Below, in pieces: positions 24,407 to 33,633 of a stretch of 64,000 nucleotides of DNA. This DNA comes from Armatimonadota bacterium (GTDB lineage Bacteria; Armatimonadota; Zipacnadia; JAUWAU01), in assembly GCA_030601885.1 (NCBI GenBank), contig JAUWAU010000019.1, positions 41,028 to 105,027 on the forward strand. The letters are read 5' to 3'. Position numbers and translations under genes: made by a program. How positions within the stretch are numbered: position 1 is the stretch's first letter; each line of letters begins with the position of its first letter. A model generated the notes under the pieces. The model saw nothing but the letters and a program-made list of their open reading frames with translations, ran no database searches and was not told where the DNA came from.

Positions 24407-24685
24407 ATGGACACGCAGTTCGCCTGGGCAATACTGCTCGTCGCATACGCCGGGATCCTCGTCATATTCTACCTTTTCGTCATCAAGCCCCGTCGCGATG
24501 CGGCGCGGCGCCACAAGGAGCTTGTGACGAGCCTGGCTCGCGGCGACGAGATCATCACGGCCGGGGGCATCCACGGACGAGTGGTGAGCGTGAAGGAGAC
24601 GACGTGCGTCATTGAGGTCACCCCGGGCACGCAGATAACGCTGGAGCGGGGAGCAGTGCGCGCGCGACGAGAAGCCTCGGACTGA
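24407..24685 (+). CDS. yajC: Preprotein translocase subunit YajC
   Basis: The 92-residue protein has one N-terminal transmembrane helix (WAILLVAYAGILVIFYLFV), the IKPRRDAARRHKEL junction and the conserved cytoplasmic part SLARGDEIITAGGIHGRV. YajC associates with SecDF and the SecYEG translocon in the inner membrane. Length and motifs are standard for the family. secD and secF are not adjacent, which differs from the common yajC-secD-secF order. The gene lies 32 bases after the dehydrogenase stop, so it may share its transcript. Confidence 0.92.
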   Translation: MDTQFAWAILLVAYAGILVIFYLFVIKPRRDAARRHKELVTSLARGDEIITAGGIHGRVVSVKETTCVIEVTPGTQITLERGAVRARREASD

Positions 24686-24750
24686 GGGCAGGCAGCGACA
24701 ATGCCGATGCGACGTGCAGCGACGATGTGCCGCCTGAGGAGATGTAGTCC

Positions 24751-25269
24751 ATGAACGCATTCCTCTCGGCGCTTGAGCAGGAAGCCGGGCTGATCGCCGC
24801 CGTGGCATGTGCTCTGTGCGTTTGTCTACTGATCTGGGCGGCACTACTGACGCGCCGGGTGCGCGCGGTCACGCCCCACATGCGCCATCTGGTGCGCGAC
24901 ATGCAGGGGATGAGCGCGGCGGAGATGTTTGAGGCGCACTTGGCGAACGCTGAGATGGCGACGAGGAGGGCCGCCGAAGCGACCGGGCTCGCCGAAGAGC
25001 TGTCGCGGCGTCAGCGAACTAGCTTGCGGAAGGTGGCGCTCGTCAAATACAATGCCGACGAGAGCATTGGCGGGAACATGAGCTTCTCCACGGCGCTGCT
25101 CGATGAGACGGATTCCGGGTTCGTTCTCACCTCGATATACAGCCTGGAGGAATGCCGCGTCTACGCCAAGCAGGTGGTGGGCGGCGAGCCGGAACAGCAG
25201 CTCTCGCAGGAGGAGCGGCAGGTGTTGGAGCAGGCACTGGGCGTCGGACGAGGTGCACAAGGCGCCTAG
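24751..25269 (+). CDS. DUF4446 family membrane protein
   Basis: The 172-residue protein has an N-terminal transmembrane helix (LIAAVACALCVCLLIWAALL) and a short coiled coil. The DUF4446 core is RKVALVKYNADESIGGNMSFSTALLDE, split by the motif SGFVLTSIYSLEECRVYAKQV and ending in LSQEERQVLEQAL. The function of the family is unknown; it is common in Firmicutes and related phyla, often near chromosome-partition genes. Here it lies between yajC and a large DUF4175-like protein. Confidence 0.85.
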   Translation: MNAFLSALEQEAGLIAAVACALCVCLLIWAALLTRRVRAVTPHMRHLVRDMQGMSAAEMFEAHLANAEMATRRAAEATGLAEELSRRQRTSLRKVALVKYNADESIGGNMSFSTALLDETDSGFVLTSIYSLEECRVYAKQVVGGEPEQQLSQEERQVLEQALGVGRGAQGA

Positions 25270-25326
25270 CAGCACGGCAGTGTTCGGCGGCCAGTGGCCA
25301 ATGGCGAGCTCGGAGGAAATTGAGCA

Positions 25327-28300
25327 TTGGGCGACAGCGAGGCTGCAGGGCAGGAGTTGGCGACGGAGTTTGCCCCGCTGCGGGAAGGCATCGAGGCTGT
25401 GCGTCGCCGCCTGGTGTGGCGTCGGGTGGTGCGCAGCGCGCTGCTCATGGCAGCGGGCCTGAGCCTCATCGTCGCCGCAGCCGTTCTCATCACACGGATC
25501 GGCCCGCCCGCGTGGCCTCTACGGGTGGGACTGCTGGTCGGCGCCGGCGCAATCATCGCCACCGGCCTCGCCGGCGCCGCGCTGCCCTTGCTCAGGCAAC
25601 CCAGCCTGGACGCGGCCGCGGCACACGTCGAAAGGGCCTTTCCCGAGCTTGACGACAGGCTGCTCAGCGCCGTGGAGTTGGCCGCTGCGCGGCAGCCCGA
25701 CATCTACTCCATGGCACTGGTGCGGGCACTAATGCACGACGCCCGTGCCGCCGTCGAGCCCCTCGCCCTTCACACGGCCGTCGATCTTGCCGGGGTCCGG
25801 CGTGCCGCCCATAGCTTCGCCGTATCCGGATGCCTCTGCGCTGTGCTCGTCGCGCTCTTTCCCCAGTCGCTCCAGGCATTCTTCGCCGCGCCGAGCAGGT
25901 CGGCGTCGGTGCCTCCGGCCCCTCCTGCTCGGGTCTCGCCGCGTCGGCCCACCGTTGAGGCGCCTGCTGCGCCGCGTATCGCCGACGTTGCCATCAAGCT
26001 CACGCCGCCGAGCTACTCGGGCCTGCCGACGCGCATCATCAGCGACATGCCCCGCAGTCTTGCAGCGCTCGTGGGCACCCAGGTGACCGTCAGTGGGCGC
26101 CTGAGCGGCTGGGCGCGCCTGGAAGTGGCCGGTGAAAGCGCGTCGGTGAAGAGCATTCCCATGGCGGCGGGCGCCAAAGATGCCAGTGAGGCCCGGTTCA
26201 CCCTATTGAGAGACGTTACATGCCGTCTGCTCGTCGAGGGAGAAGGGCTGCCGGCCATGAGTTTGCACATCCAGGCGCTCGCTGACGCGCCACCGGTCGT
26301 GCGGATCGAGGAGCCGGGCAAGGACATGTCGCTGGAGGAGCCTGCTCCGATTCCCTTCGTCGTCTCCGCGGCCGACGACTTTGGCCTCGGGCATGTTGCC
26401 CTGCAATATCGAGTGAATGACGCGTCGGACTGGCACAGCCGAGAGCTTGCCAGTCCCGGCACCACAACCGTGCGCCTGGAACGGACCCTCGACCTCTCGC
26501 CGATGCACCTCGTGCCGGGCGACGCCGTCGCCTACCGTGCGATTGCGACGGACAACGATGCCGTCTCCGGGCCAAAGCGGGCCGTGTCCCGCACGTACGT
26601 GATGCGGCTCGCGCACCTGCCGATGGCCAAGGCCGGCACCCAGCTTGCCGAAGCCGAGGAAGCGCAGGCGAAGACGCTGGACGAGCTGCGGGACGAGGTG
26701 CAGCAACTCGGCGAGGAGCTGGACCGGCTGGCCCGTGACCTGGAGAAGCCGAGGGCCACGTCTGAAGGTCAAACGGGGCGGTTGCAGAACGCGATGCAGC
26801 GCGTCGAGGCGTTGACCCACCAACTCGACCAGGCCATCGCCAACACGATGCAGCAGATGGCCGTCAACGAGCTCATCACACCGGAGATGATGGAGAAAGT
26901 CGGGCAACTCCAGCAGCTCCTGCGGGAGACGCTGGACGAAGGCTTGCGGGCGTCGCTGGATCGCATCCAGGAAGCGCTGGGGAACGTGGACCGGGATGCC
27001 ATCCGGCAGCAGCTTCTCCAGGCACGCGATATGCAGCAGGAGTTCCTGCAGCGGCTCGACCAGACCATCGAGCTGCTCAAGAGCGTGTACCGCGAGCAGC
27101 GGCTGGGGCAGGCGGTGCAGATGGCCGAGCGGCTCGTCCAGCGAGAGGCGGAGTTGAAGCAGCGCACGGAGGCGATGGCGGCCGAGGCGCCGGAGCAGCG
27201 CGGTGCAGCCGAGGAACGAGAGCTGCAGAAGCAGGCCGAAGAGCAGGACGCCATCGCGCGCGACGCGGCGGATCTGAGGGAGCTGCTGGCAGAGCTGGCC
27301 GATGAGCTGGCGGAGGCAGAGCCGGAGGCTGCCGAGCAGATCGGGCGGCTCTCTGACACGGCCGGCGCACAACGCGATATGGCGGAGGCATCCCAGCGTC
27401 TGCGTGAGCAACGGCCTGACCGGGCGGTTCCACCCGAGGCGCGGGCGCTCTCGGCCCTGCGCCGACTCGTGGCGGGCCTGAAGCAGCGACAGGCCGCGGC
27501 GCTTGGCGATGCGCGCGGTGGCCTGCCGGCCCGGCTGCAGCAAATGGCGCGCGACGCGCTGTACCTCTCGCAGCAGCAGGAGCAGCTCATGGAGGGTACG
27601 GAGCCGCTGTCGAGCCGCCTGGCGCGGCAACTGCTCGGTGGAAAGCAGGAGCTGGAGCGGCTCGCGCGGGAGCAAGAGGCCGTCGCCGACGGCGCGCGCG
27701 AGTTGGCGCGAGGGCTTCGCGGGCTGTCCAGGGAGACGTCCGTCGTCGATCCGTCGCTGGCCGAGCGGGCAGAAGCGGGCGCGGAACGGGCGACGCAGGC
27801 AGTGCGCGAGATCCGTGGCGCCGGGCCGGCTCGGGCGCTGTCGCAGCAGCGTGAGGCGATGCGTGTACTCAACGAGAGCGCCGCGGAACTGCTGCGCCTG
27901 GCGCAGAAAGCAGCGGGCGCCTCGCAAAGGATGGCGCTGGAGCAGTACCTCAAGCAGCTCGAAGCGATGGCGCAGGGCCAGCAGGCCCTCAACGAACAGA
28001 CGGCGCAGCAGCTCGGACAAACTGGGCTTCCCCTCGTGCCGGGGAGCGGAACGCTGCAGCAGCTCGCCGCAGAGCAGGAGCTGATCCGCGGCGCGCTGGA
28101 GAAGATGCTGCAGCAAGCTCAGCAGGATGGCCAGGGCCAGTTCGGCGATCAGCTCGGGGACGTGCCGGGGCAGATGGAGGAGGTGGAGGAGGATCTCAGG
28201 CAGGTGCGGGCCGGTCGAGAGACGCTGCAGACGCAGGGCGACATCCTTCGCAAGATGCTGGACGCGCAGCGCTCACTGCATACCAAGGAGCACCGACCGG

Positions 28301-28479
28301 AACGAAAGGCCGTGCAGGCGAAGCCCTACGAGATACCCAAGAGCCCTCCGAAGCTGCAGTCGCCGGAGAGGGTCGAGGCGGAGAGCCAAGAGCCGATAGT
28401 GCCGCCGGAGACGCTGCCGCTGGACTTCGAGGAGCTGGTGAGGGATTACTTTCGGTGGTTGGGAAAGCAGAGGCAGTAA
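25327..28479 (+). CDS. Large DUF4175-like membrane protein with long coiled coil
   Basis: TTG 25327 is the probable start (GGAGGA at 25313-25318, eight-base spacing). The 1050-residue protein has transmembrane helices at about 36-57, 64-88 and 162-178. Ig-like beta domains follow (IADVAIKLTPPSYSGLPTR; DFGLGHVALQYRV). Residues about 430-960 are rich in Glu, Gln, Ala and Arg and form long coiled coils. The order matches DUF4175-type proteins that in other bacteria cluster with MoxR ATPase, DUF58 and BatA/VWA genes as an envelope chaperone or stress system. Here the BatA/VWA gene lies 15 kb away (43678-45807), and no MoxR or DUF58 gene is visible. Confidence 0.7.
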   Translation: MGDSEAAGQELATEFAPLREGIEAVRRRLVWRRVVRSALLMAAGLSLIVAAAVLITRIGPPAWPLRVGLLVGAGAIIATGLAGAALPLLRQPSLDAAAAHVERAFPELDDRLLSAVELAAARQPDIYSMALVRALMHDARAAVEPLALHTAVDLAGVRRAAHSFAVSGCLCAVLVALFPQSLQAFFAAPSRSASVPPAPPARVSPRRPTVEAPAAPRIADVAIKLTPPSYSGLPTRIISDMPRSLAALVGTQVTVSGRLSGWARLEVAGESASVKSIPMAAGAKDASEARFTLLRDVTCRLLVEGEGLPAMSLHIQALADAPPVVRIEEPGKDMSLEEPAPIPFVVSAADDFGLGHVALQYRVNDASDWHSRELASPGTTTVRLERTLDLSPMHLVPGDAVAYRAIATDNDAVSGPKRAVSRTYVMRLAHLPMAKAGTQLAEAEEAQAKTLDELRDEVQQLGEELDRLARDLEKPRATSEGQTGRLQNAMQRVEALTHQLDQAIANTMQQMAVNELITPEMMEKVGQLQQLLRETLDEGLRASLDRIQEALGNVDRDAIRQQLLQARDMQQEFLQRLDQTIELLKSVYREQRLGQAVQMAERLVQREAELKQRTEAMAAEAPEQRGAAEERELQKQAEEQDAIARDAADLRELLAELADELAEAEPEAAEQIGRLSDTAGAQRDMAEASQRLREQRPDRAVPPEARALSALRRLVAGLKQRQAAALGDARGGLPARLQQMARDALYLSQQQEQLMEGTEPLSSRLARQLLGGKQELERLAREQEAVADGARELARGLRGLSRETSVVDPSLAERAEAGAERATQAVREIRGAGPARALSQQREAMRVLNESAAELLRLAQKAAGASQRMALEQYLKQLEAMAQGQQALNEQTAQQLGQTGLPLVPGSGTLQQLAAEQELIRGALEKMLQQAQQDGQGQFGDQLGDVPGQMEEVEEDLRQVRAGRETLQTQGDILRKMLDAQRSLHTKEHRPERKAVQAKPYEIPKSPPKLQSPERVEAESQEPIVPPETLPLDFEELVRDYFRWLGKQRQ

Positions 28480-28515
28480 CCCACAGAGAACACGGAGAGC
28501 GCAGAGAGAGGACAA
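28480..28515 (+). repeat. Dispersed CACAGAGA-type repeat downstream of a stop codon
   Basis: CCCACAGAGAACACGGAGAG followed by CGCAGAGAGAG starts within a few bases of the DUF4175-like stop codon. A related copy lies in opposite orientation at 57660-57692, close after the stop of the sulfatase gene there. Similar purine-rich intergenic elements occur in many environmental genomes. Confidence 0.5.
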
Positions 28516-28583
28516 AGGTGATGGGGAGAGGATGAAGGCGGGAGGCAACGGCGGCGGGCAGGCGCACCTGCCCGGCTCCCGCG

Positions 28584-30101
28584 CTACGGCTGCACGATTT
28601 CGCCGCGCACAAAGAAGATCTCGACGCCCCGGACGAGCAGCGTGTGCAGATGGCGCTCGTCGCCGAAGACGGCCCTGCTGCCGCGGAGCATACCGTCGTA
28701 CTCCCGGCCCTCCTTGCCGTCCACCACCACGACCCATTTGCCGCCCTTATTGGCGTCATAGGCCACACGCTGCGAGTCGGGGCTGAAGATCAGAGCCCAG
28801 ATGCCGTCGTAGTGCCGCCCCTCGTTGCCGTCCAGCACCACCAGCCACTTCTGCTCCTTCCCCGCGGCATACGCCACATGCTGCGAGTCGGGGCTGAAGA
28901 TCAGAGCCGCGATGGCGTCGTACTCGGGCCCCTCCTTGCCGTCCACCACCACGACGGGCCTGTCGCCCTTCCACGCGGCATAGACCACATGCTGCGAGTC
29001 GGGGCTGAAGATGGGGGAGCCCTCTCCGATGTCGTCGTACTCCGGCCCCTCCTTGCCGTCCACCAGCACGAGCCACTTGTCACCCTTCTGCGCGGCATAG
29101 GCCACATGCTGCGAGTGGGGGCTGAAGATGGGCGTGCCCTCCATGACGTCGTCGTACTCCGGGCCCTCCTTGCCGTCCACCACCACGAGCCAGTCGTTGC
29201 CCGTCCGCGCGCCATAGGCCACATGCTGCGAGTCGGGGCTGAAGATCACCTCGGCGAAGCCGTCGTACTCGGCGCCCTCCTGGCCGTCCACCACCACGAG
29301 CCAGTTGTTGCCCGTCTGCGCGCCATAGGCCACATGCTGCGAGTCGGGGCTGAAGAGAAGCGTGCCCTCTCCGATGCCGTCGTACTCCGGGCCCTCCGTG
29401 CCGTCCACGACGACGACCGCCTTGTCGCCCTTCTTGGCGACATAGGCCACACGCTGCGAGTCGGGGCTGAAGACGGGATCGCCCTCTCCGATGCCGTCGT
29501 ACTCGGGCCCCTCCTTGCCGTCCACCACCACCAGCAACTTGTTGCCCGTCCGCGCGGCATAGGCCACCCGCCGCGAGTCGGGGCTGAAGATGGGGGGGCC
29601 CTCTCCGATGCCGTCGTACTCCGGGCCCTCCTTGCCGTCCAGCACCACGAGCCACTTGCGGCCCGTCCGCGCGCCATAGGCCACATGCTGGGAGTCGGGG
29701 CTGAAGATGGGCGTGCCCTTCGCGATGCCGTCGTACTCGGGTCCCTCCTTGCCGTCCACCACCACGACGTGCTTGTCGCCCTTCCCCCCGTGATAGGCCA
29801 CATGGTGCGAGTCGGGGCTGAAGATGGGCCCGGACGCGCCGATGCCGTCGTACTCCGGGCCGTCCGTGCCGTCCACCACCACGACCCGCTTGTTGCCCTT
29901 CGGCGCGGCATAGGCCACATGCTGCGAGTCGGGGCTGACCGTGAGGCTTTCTGGCGCGATGCCCGGCAGTATCTTCCCCCGCGACGCCTCAGTCCAACGG
30001 ACCCCGATCTTGCCCGCCCCCCGCTGACGCGTGATTAAGACGCCGGCGCCAAGCACCGCCGCAACCACAAACACCAAGACCGCTGCCCTCATGGATCTCA
30101 T
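28584..30101 (-). CDS. Exported beta-propeller-like protein of eleven near-identical repeats
   Basis: The 505-residue protein has an N-terminal signal or anchor (AAVLVFVVAAVLGAGVLI) and then eleven repeats of 37-39 residues. Each begins SPDS(Q/H)HVAY, continues with a K/TG-x-KWLVVVDG strand and ends KEGPEYDGIGEG-PIF. The SPDSxxVAY pattern is that of WD40-like/TolB-type beta-propeller blades. Eleven units is unusual; half-blades or two propellers are possible. Repeats are also close at DNA level, so copy number may vary by recombination. ATG 30101 follows AGGAG. The gene is convergent with the preceding coiled-coil gene. Ligand and role are unknown. Confidence 0.72.
   Translation of the reverse strand: MRSMRAAVLVFVVAAVLGAGVLITRQRGAGKIGVRWTEASRGKILPGIAPESLTVSPDSQHVAYAAPKGNKRVVVVDGTDGPEYDGIGASGPIFSPDSHHVAYHGGKGDKHVVVVDGKEGPEYDGIAKGTPIFSPDSQHVAYGARTGRKWLVVLDGKEGPEYDGIGEGPPIFSPDSRRVAYAARTGNKLLVVVDGKEGPEYDGIGEGDPVFSPDSQRVAYVAKKGDKAVVVVDGTEGPEYDGIGEGTLLFSPDSQHVAYGAQTGNNWLVVVDGQEGAEYDGFAEVIFSPDSQHVAYGARTGNDWLVVVDGKEGPEYDDVMEGTPIFSPHSQHVAYAAQKGDKWLVLVDGKEGPEYDDIGEGSPIFSPDSQHVVYAAWKGDRPVVVVDGKEGPEYDAIAALIFSPDSQHVAYAAGKEQKWLVVLDGNEGRHYDGIWALIFSPDSQRVAYDANKGGKWVVVVDGKEGREYDGMLRGSRAVFGDERHLHTLLVRGVEIFFVRGEIVQP
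28665..29945 (-). repeat. In-gene tandem DNA repeats, about 111-120 bp units, eleven copies
   Basis: The string CTGCGAGTCGGGGCTGAAG recurs with little change near 28770, 28882, 28993, 29107, 29226, 29338, 29454, 29572, 29691, 29810 and 29924. The units encode the propeller blades of the gene at 28584-30101. Six-base shorter units near 28.8 and 29.2 kb show that unit length varies in frame. Confidence 0.85.
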
Positions 30102-30470
30102 GGTGAGTCTCCTCTCCCTCCACGTCTGGGGCTTCCCAACCTCATTCGCGGGGGAGTCCGGAGCGGTATTCCTGGGGCGAACGGCAATGTCCTCCCCACC
30201 TGCCGTCGGTCCGGGTTACCGCTTACAGGGAAGGCGGACGGCAAGGGCGGGCTGGAGAGAGTGGTGCGTGCGAGGGGCGCACGGCTTGCGAGCAAGCCGT
30301 GCCACACGGGGATCGTGTGCGGGATGTGACGGAGGCGGCATACAATGGAGGGGAAGGACAAGAAGGAAAGGCAAAGGCGGCAGGGCAATGAGGTAAGGGG
30401 AAGGGAGAGAGGCAAAGGCGCGCGGCGGAATGACAGATGATGGCGGTTGAGCAAGGCAACCTTCCAAGCA

Positions 30471-30510
30471 GTCATCATGTCGCGTTGCGACACTCTGAAA
30501 CCATGAAGAC
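30471..30510 (+). repeat. Dispersed 35-bp motif, copy 1
   Basis: CATGTCGCGTTGCGACACT followed by CTGAAACCATGAAGACT aligns without gaps to the copies at 30742-30790, 59669-59720 and 62181-62233. The invariant parts are CATG, GACAC/CACAC and GAAAC-C/G-ATGAAGA. Confidence 0.55.
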
Positions 30511-30741
30511 TCGTGCTACGCAGCGGGCCGCTTGCTACTCTGCGAAGTAGCGAAGGCACTTCGCTACGTAGCAGGAGTCGCAGAGCAGTATGGGTGCGTG
30601 GGTCTGGGGCAGCACAGCTCGGCTGAGGCGAAGGAATCGGCCTTCGGCCGAAGGTGGCGGGCTAGGGCAAGCCCCCTACGGGGCCCCGCTTCAGACAGGG
30701 GCCCGCCCTACAATGCGGCCCTGGGTCAAATCTTTGGGGTA

Positions 30742-30790
30742 GTTGGTCATGACCCGGTGGGACACCCGGAAACCATGAAGATCGCTGGGC
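30742..30790 (+). repeat. Dispersed 35-bp motif, copy 2
   Basis: GTAGTTGGTCATGACCCGG leads into a CACCCGGAAACCATGAAG core and ATCGCTGGGCT. It matches the copy at 59669 over about 50 bases including both flanks, with equal length. Confidence 0.65.
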
Positions 30791-30829
30791 TGGCGGGTGC
30801 TGGGTGTGTCGGCTGAGACAAAGGCGGGG

Positions 30830-30910
30830 GGGGTTAGGCAACCCCGGCCCTACAATAACGGCGTGACGATAAAGGCCCAACGGCAAGAGCCGGCGGGGAT
30901 AGGCATCCCC
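30830..30910 (+). repeat. Two hairpins with covarying stems before CCCTACA
   Basis: GGGGTT-AGGC-AACCCC (30830-30845) and GGGGAT-AGGC-ATCCCC (30895-30910) share loop and context; each is followed by GGCCCTACA. The stem differs by one compensated base pair, which argues that pairing is conserved. A related hairpin with one G-T pair is at 59834-59855. Confidence 0.6.
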
Positions 30911-30938
30911 GGCCCTACAGAACGGCCAAGGACAGAGG

Positions 30939-33563
30939 ATGAAACGGAATCTTTGGCATACCGGGATGTGCGTGATGGTGGGAGCGCTGGTGGCGGCCGC
31001 CGTGCTCGCGCAGGAAAGGCAGGCGCGAGACATGGGTCGCGCACTAGAGCAAGACGCGGTGGGCATCGAGCGGTCGCTGGAGATCTATCGCGAGCAGCTT
31101 CGCAGGTGCCGGACCGACGCCGAGCGCGCGGAGATACATTATCGCGTCGGCAGCGACCTGCTGGCGGCTAATAGGCCGGCCGAAGCGGCCGCGGCTTTTC
31201 GGCGGGCGCTCCAGCTCGGCGGCGCGGGGTTGGCCGTTGCCGCTCTGAACCAGGCAGCCTCGGCCTACATGCGGGTGCGCAACTACGACGCACTGATTGA
31301 CGTATGCCACTCGGCCTTGGCACGCCACGCCGACAACGAGAACGTGCGAGCAGCGGCCCGCTTTCATGCCGGCCGGGCTTTCGAGACGAGCGGCGCCCCG
31401 AGCGAGGCCATCGCCGAGTACCAGGCCTTGCTGGAGACGTGTCCGCAGTCGCTCTGGCGAAGCCAAGCCGCGCAGCTCCTGGCGAACCTGCATATCTCAA
31501 CCGGCGATCTCGCCGCGGCCGAGGCGGTCGTCGCCGCAGAGCTTGCCCGCAACCCGGATAATGTCACTCTGGCGCTCAGGCTCACCACTGTTCTGGAGCG
31601 TCGCGGCGACATTGGCGGCGCCACAGCCCTGTGCGAGCGGCTGCTGAGCGATCGGCCTGAGGCCGAGACTATCGCCAAACGGCTCTATCAGCTCAAGAAG
31701 CAGCACGGGGGCCTGGAAGCGTACACCGCGGGCCTGCGCGCGCAACTGGAGGATGAGCCAGCGGACACGGTACTGCGGCGGCGACTCGCGGACCTGCACA
31801 TGTGGGAACGGCGCTATGCCGACGCCGTGGCGCAGTACGAAAAGCTGTTGGCGGCGTTCCCGGACGACGCCGCCCTGCATCAGCGTGTCGCGTGGCTGCA
31901 TCAACAGGAGGGAGATCTGCAGGAAGCAAGGCGCCACTACGAGGCCGCGGTGGCGCTGCAGCCGGAGAACGTGTCGCTGTACTCAGCGCTCGGGGACGTG
32001 TACATGCGCCAGGGGGACGATGCCGCGGCAGTCGAGGCGTTGAAGCGAGCGTCCGCCTACCAGCCCGACGATCCGCGGGCCATAACGAGGTACGGGCAAC
32101 TGCTATACCAACGTGGCAGATACGATCTCGCGCTGCAGACGTACAGCGAGGCTCGTCAGCGCCTCGGCGAGAAGACGGCGTTTGCGCAGCAGATGGCCAA
32201 GGTGCGCGAGGCGCTGCTGGATTCGGAGGGAGCCATCGAGGAGTACCTGATGGCAGCCATCGCCGCGTGTGCGGAAACCGATCCCATTCCTGCGGCAGCA
32301 TTCTCCGCGGCAGAGCTGGCGGAGGCCGAGGGCAAGCTGCCCTTCCTCATCGAAAAAGCTGAGGCGCTGCTGCAGGAGCACCCCGGCAACACCGCCCTGG
32401 TCGCCGTGTTGGCGCGCGCCTATGCCAGAAGTGGAGCCCTGCCGAAGGCCGCGGAGCTTCTCGCGGGCGATGGGGCCTTGGCACGTACCCCTCGCCGGTT
32501 TGTTCGCACATTGGCCCAGGCTCTATTGGAGCGAGGTGACGCTGCCGCCGCCGCTGAGCTCTTCGGGCAGATACGCGCCTCGGCGGACGACGCGGGCGAG
32601 AACGCGGAAGTGGCCCTCGGATTGGCGCAGGCCCAGGCGGCGCAGGGGCAATGGCAGGCGGCCGCCGACACGCTCGAAGGGATCTTAACGGAGGGATCGC
32701 TGGCCACCGCCGACCAGCGGGTGCTCTTTGAGCTGGCTGAGATCTATCTGCAACACGTGAAGAAGATCGACCGCGCGCGTACGCTCTACGAGGCCGTTCG
32801 GGGGCAAGGGCCCCTCACGCGCCACCAGGTGGCGTCGGGCATCGCCGATTGTCTCTTCGCCCTCGGCGAGCACGACCAAGCGGCGCAGCGCTATGCAGCC
32901 ATTGGCAGCGCCCGGTCGCACGTTATCCCGCCCCCGCCCCCACCTCCACCGCCATTCGCCGACGCCCCGCGCGCGCCCGTGATGCGATGGCCTGCTCCTG
33001 TTCCAGGCGCCGCGACGCGCGCCCGGTACATGGTTGCCGAGTGCGCATTTCGGTCGGGCAACGTGGAGCGGGCGGCGGAGCTCTTCGAGCAATTTGCCGA
33101 CGATGCCCCGGGAAGTCCGGAGGCCAACGATGCTCTGCGTCGCCTGCAAGTCATCAGGGGCGACATGGCCATTGATCCGGACGGTGCCGAGCGGTTCATC
33201 GCCGCACTGAATCGGCGCGACCTCGGCGCGTACGAACGGGCGCGTCAGGCCATTGAGGAGCTGATGGCGGCGAAGCCGCGAGGCCCGCTCGCGGATGAGG
33301 GCCTCATGCTCCTGGCGTCTATCCTGGCCGAAGAAGGGAAGATTGCTGACGCTCGCAGTGCTTACCAGCGGCTGATTGCCACGCAGCCTGATAGCGGTCT
33401 TCGGGCGGAGGCGATACTGGCGGTGGGCCGACTGTGCGAGGAGGGGCTCGCGGACGAGCGCGGAGCGGCGCTGCAGTACCGACGGCTGCTGCGGGAGTAT
33501 CCGCATTCGCCACTGGCAGCGCAGGCTCGTATACGGCTCGAGGAGCTCGGTGGCGCGGAGTAG
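30939..33563 (+). CDS. Large secreted TPR-repeat protein
   Basis: The 874-residue protein begins with a signal peptide (GMCVMVGALVAAAVLA). It is made almost entirely of tetratricopeptide repeats, seen as recurring AxxxFxxAL, LAxLY/LGDVY and P(D/E)N patterns across residues about 30-850. A poly-proline insert of nine residues near 665, followed by FADAPRAPVMRWPAPVPG, breaks the array. Such proteins organise protein complexes in the periplasm or outer envelope. ATG 30939 follows AGAGG, and its leader runs directly out of the repeat hairpins upstream. The isomerase gene follows after 70 bases. No specific partner can be named. Confidence 0.78.
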   Translation: MKRNLWHTGMCVMVGALVAAAVLAQERQARDMGRALEQDAVGIERSLEIYREQLRRCRTDAERAEIHYRVGSDLLAANRPAEAAAAFRRALQLGGAGLAVAALNQAASAYMRVRNYDALIDVCHSALARHADNENVRAAARFHAGRAFETSGAPSEAIAEYQALLETCPQSLWRSQAAQLLANLHISTGDLAAAEAVVAAELARNPDNVTLALRLTTVLERRGDIGGATALCERLLSDRPEAETIAKRLYQLKKQHGGLEAYTAGLRAQLEDEPADTVLRRRLADLHMWERRYADAVAQYEKLLAAFPDDAALHQRVAWLHQQEGDLQEARRHYEAAVALQPENVSLYSALGDVYMRQGDDAAAVEALKRASAYQPDDPRAITRYGQLLYQRGRYDLALQTYSEARQRLGEKTAFAQQMAKVREALLDSEGAIEEYLMAAIAACAETDPIPAAAFSAAELAEAEGKLPFLIEKAEALLQEHPGNTALVAVLARAYARSGALPKAAELLAGDGALARTPRRFVRTLAQALLERGDAAAAAELFGQIRASADDAGENAEVALGLAQAQAAQGQWQAAADTLEGILTEGSLATADQRVLFELAEIYLQHVKKIDRARTLYEAVRGQGPLTRHQVASGIADCLFALGEHDQAAQRYAAIGSARSHVIPPPPPPPPPFADAPRAPVMRWPAPVPGAATRARYMVAECAFRSGNVERAAELFEQFADDAPGSPEANDALRRLQVIRGDMAIDPDGAERFIAALNRRDLGAYERARQAIEELMAAKPRGPLADEGLMLLASILAEEGKIADARSAYQRLIATQPDSGLRAEAILAVGRLCEEGLADERGAALQYRRLLREYPHSPLAAQARIRLEELGGAE

Positions 33564-33633
33564 CGAGAGCAACGGCGCCGGGCTCAAGGCGTCGGCATTG
33601 CGGCAGCACTCAAACCTCGGAGGGCGAGAGCCA

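Larger units (their letters stand above)
30102..30938. repeat. Repeat-rich intergenic region
   Basis: No gene is supported in these 837 bases. They contain two copies of a dispersed 35-bp motif (30471-30510 and 30742-30790), GCTACT/AGTAGC and AGCGAAG/CTTCGCT hairpins around 30533-30575, and two hairpins with an AGGC loop followed by GGCCCTACA (30830-30845 and 30895-30910). The same modules recur at 59610-60046. The last hairpin ends 28 bases before the start codon of the TPR gene, so the repeats may shape its leader. Confidence 0.65.

Noticed and set aside
26203..28116. Long minus-strand open frame opposite the coiled-coil gene
   Set aside because: An antisense shadow caused by biased codon use; the plus-strand protein has clear domains.
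28665..29945. Regularly spaced repeats considered as a CRISPR array
   Set aside because: Units are about 111-120 bp with conserved sequence throughout and encode protein blades; there are no short repeats with unique spacers and no cas genes.
28644..30038. Long open frame on the plus strand opposite the propeller gene
   Set aside because: The periodic repeats keep the antisense frame open; there is no ribosome binding site, and the minus-strand product has a signal peptide and propeller pattern.
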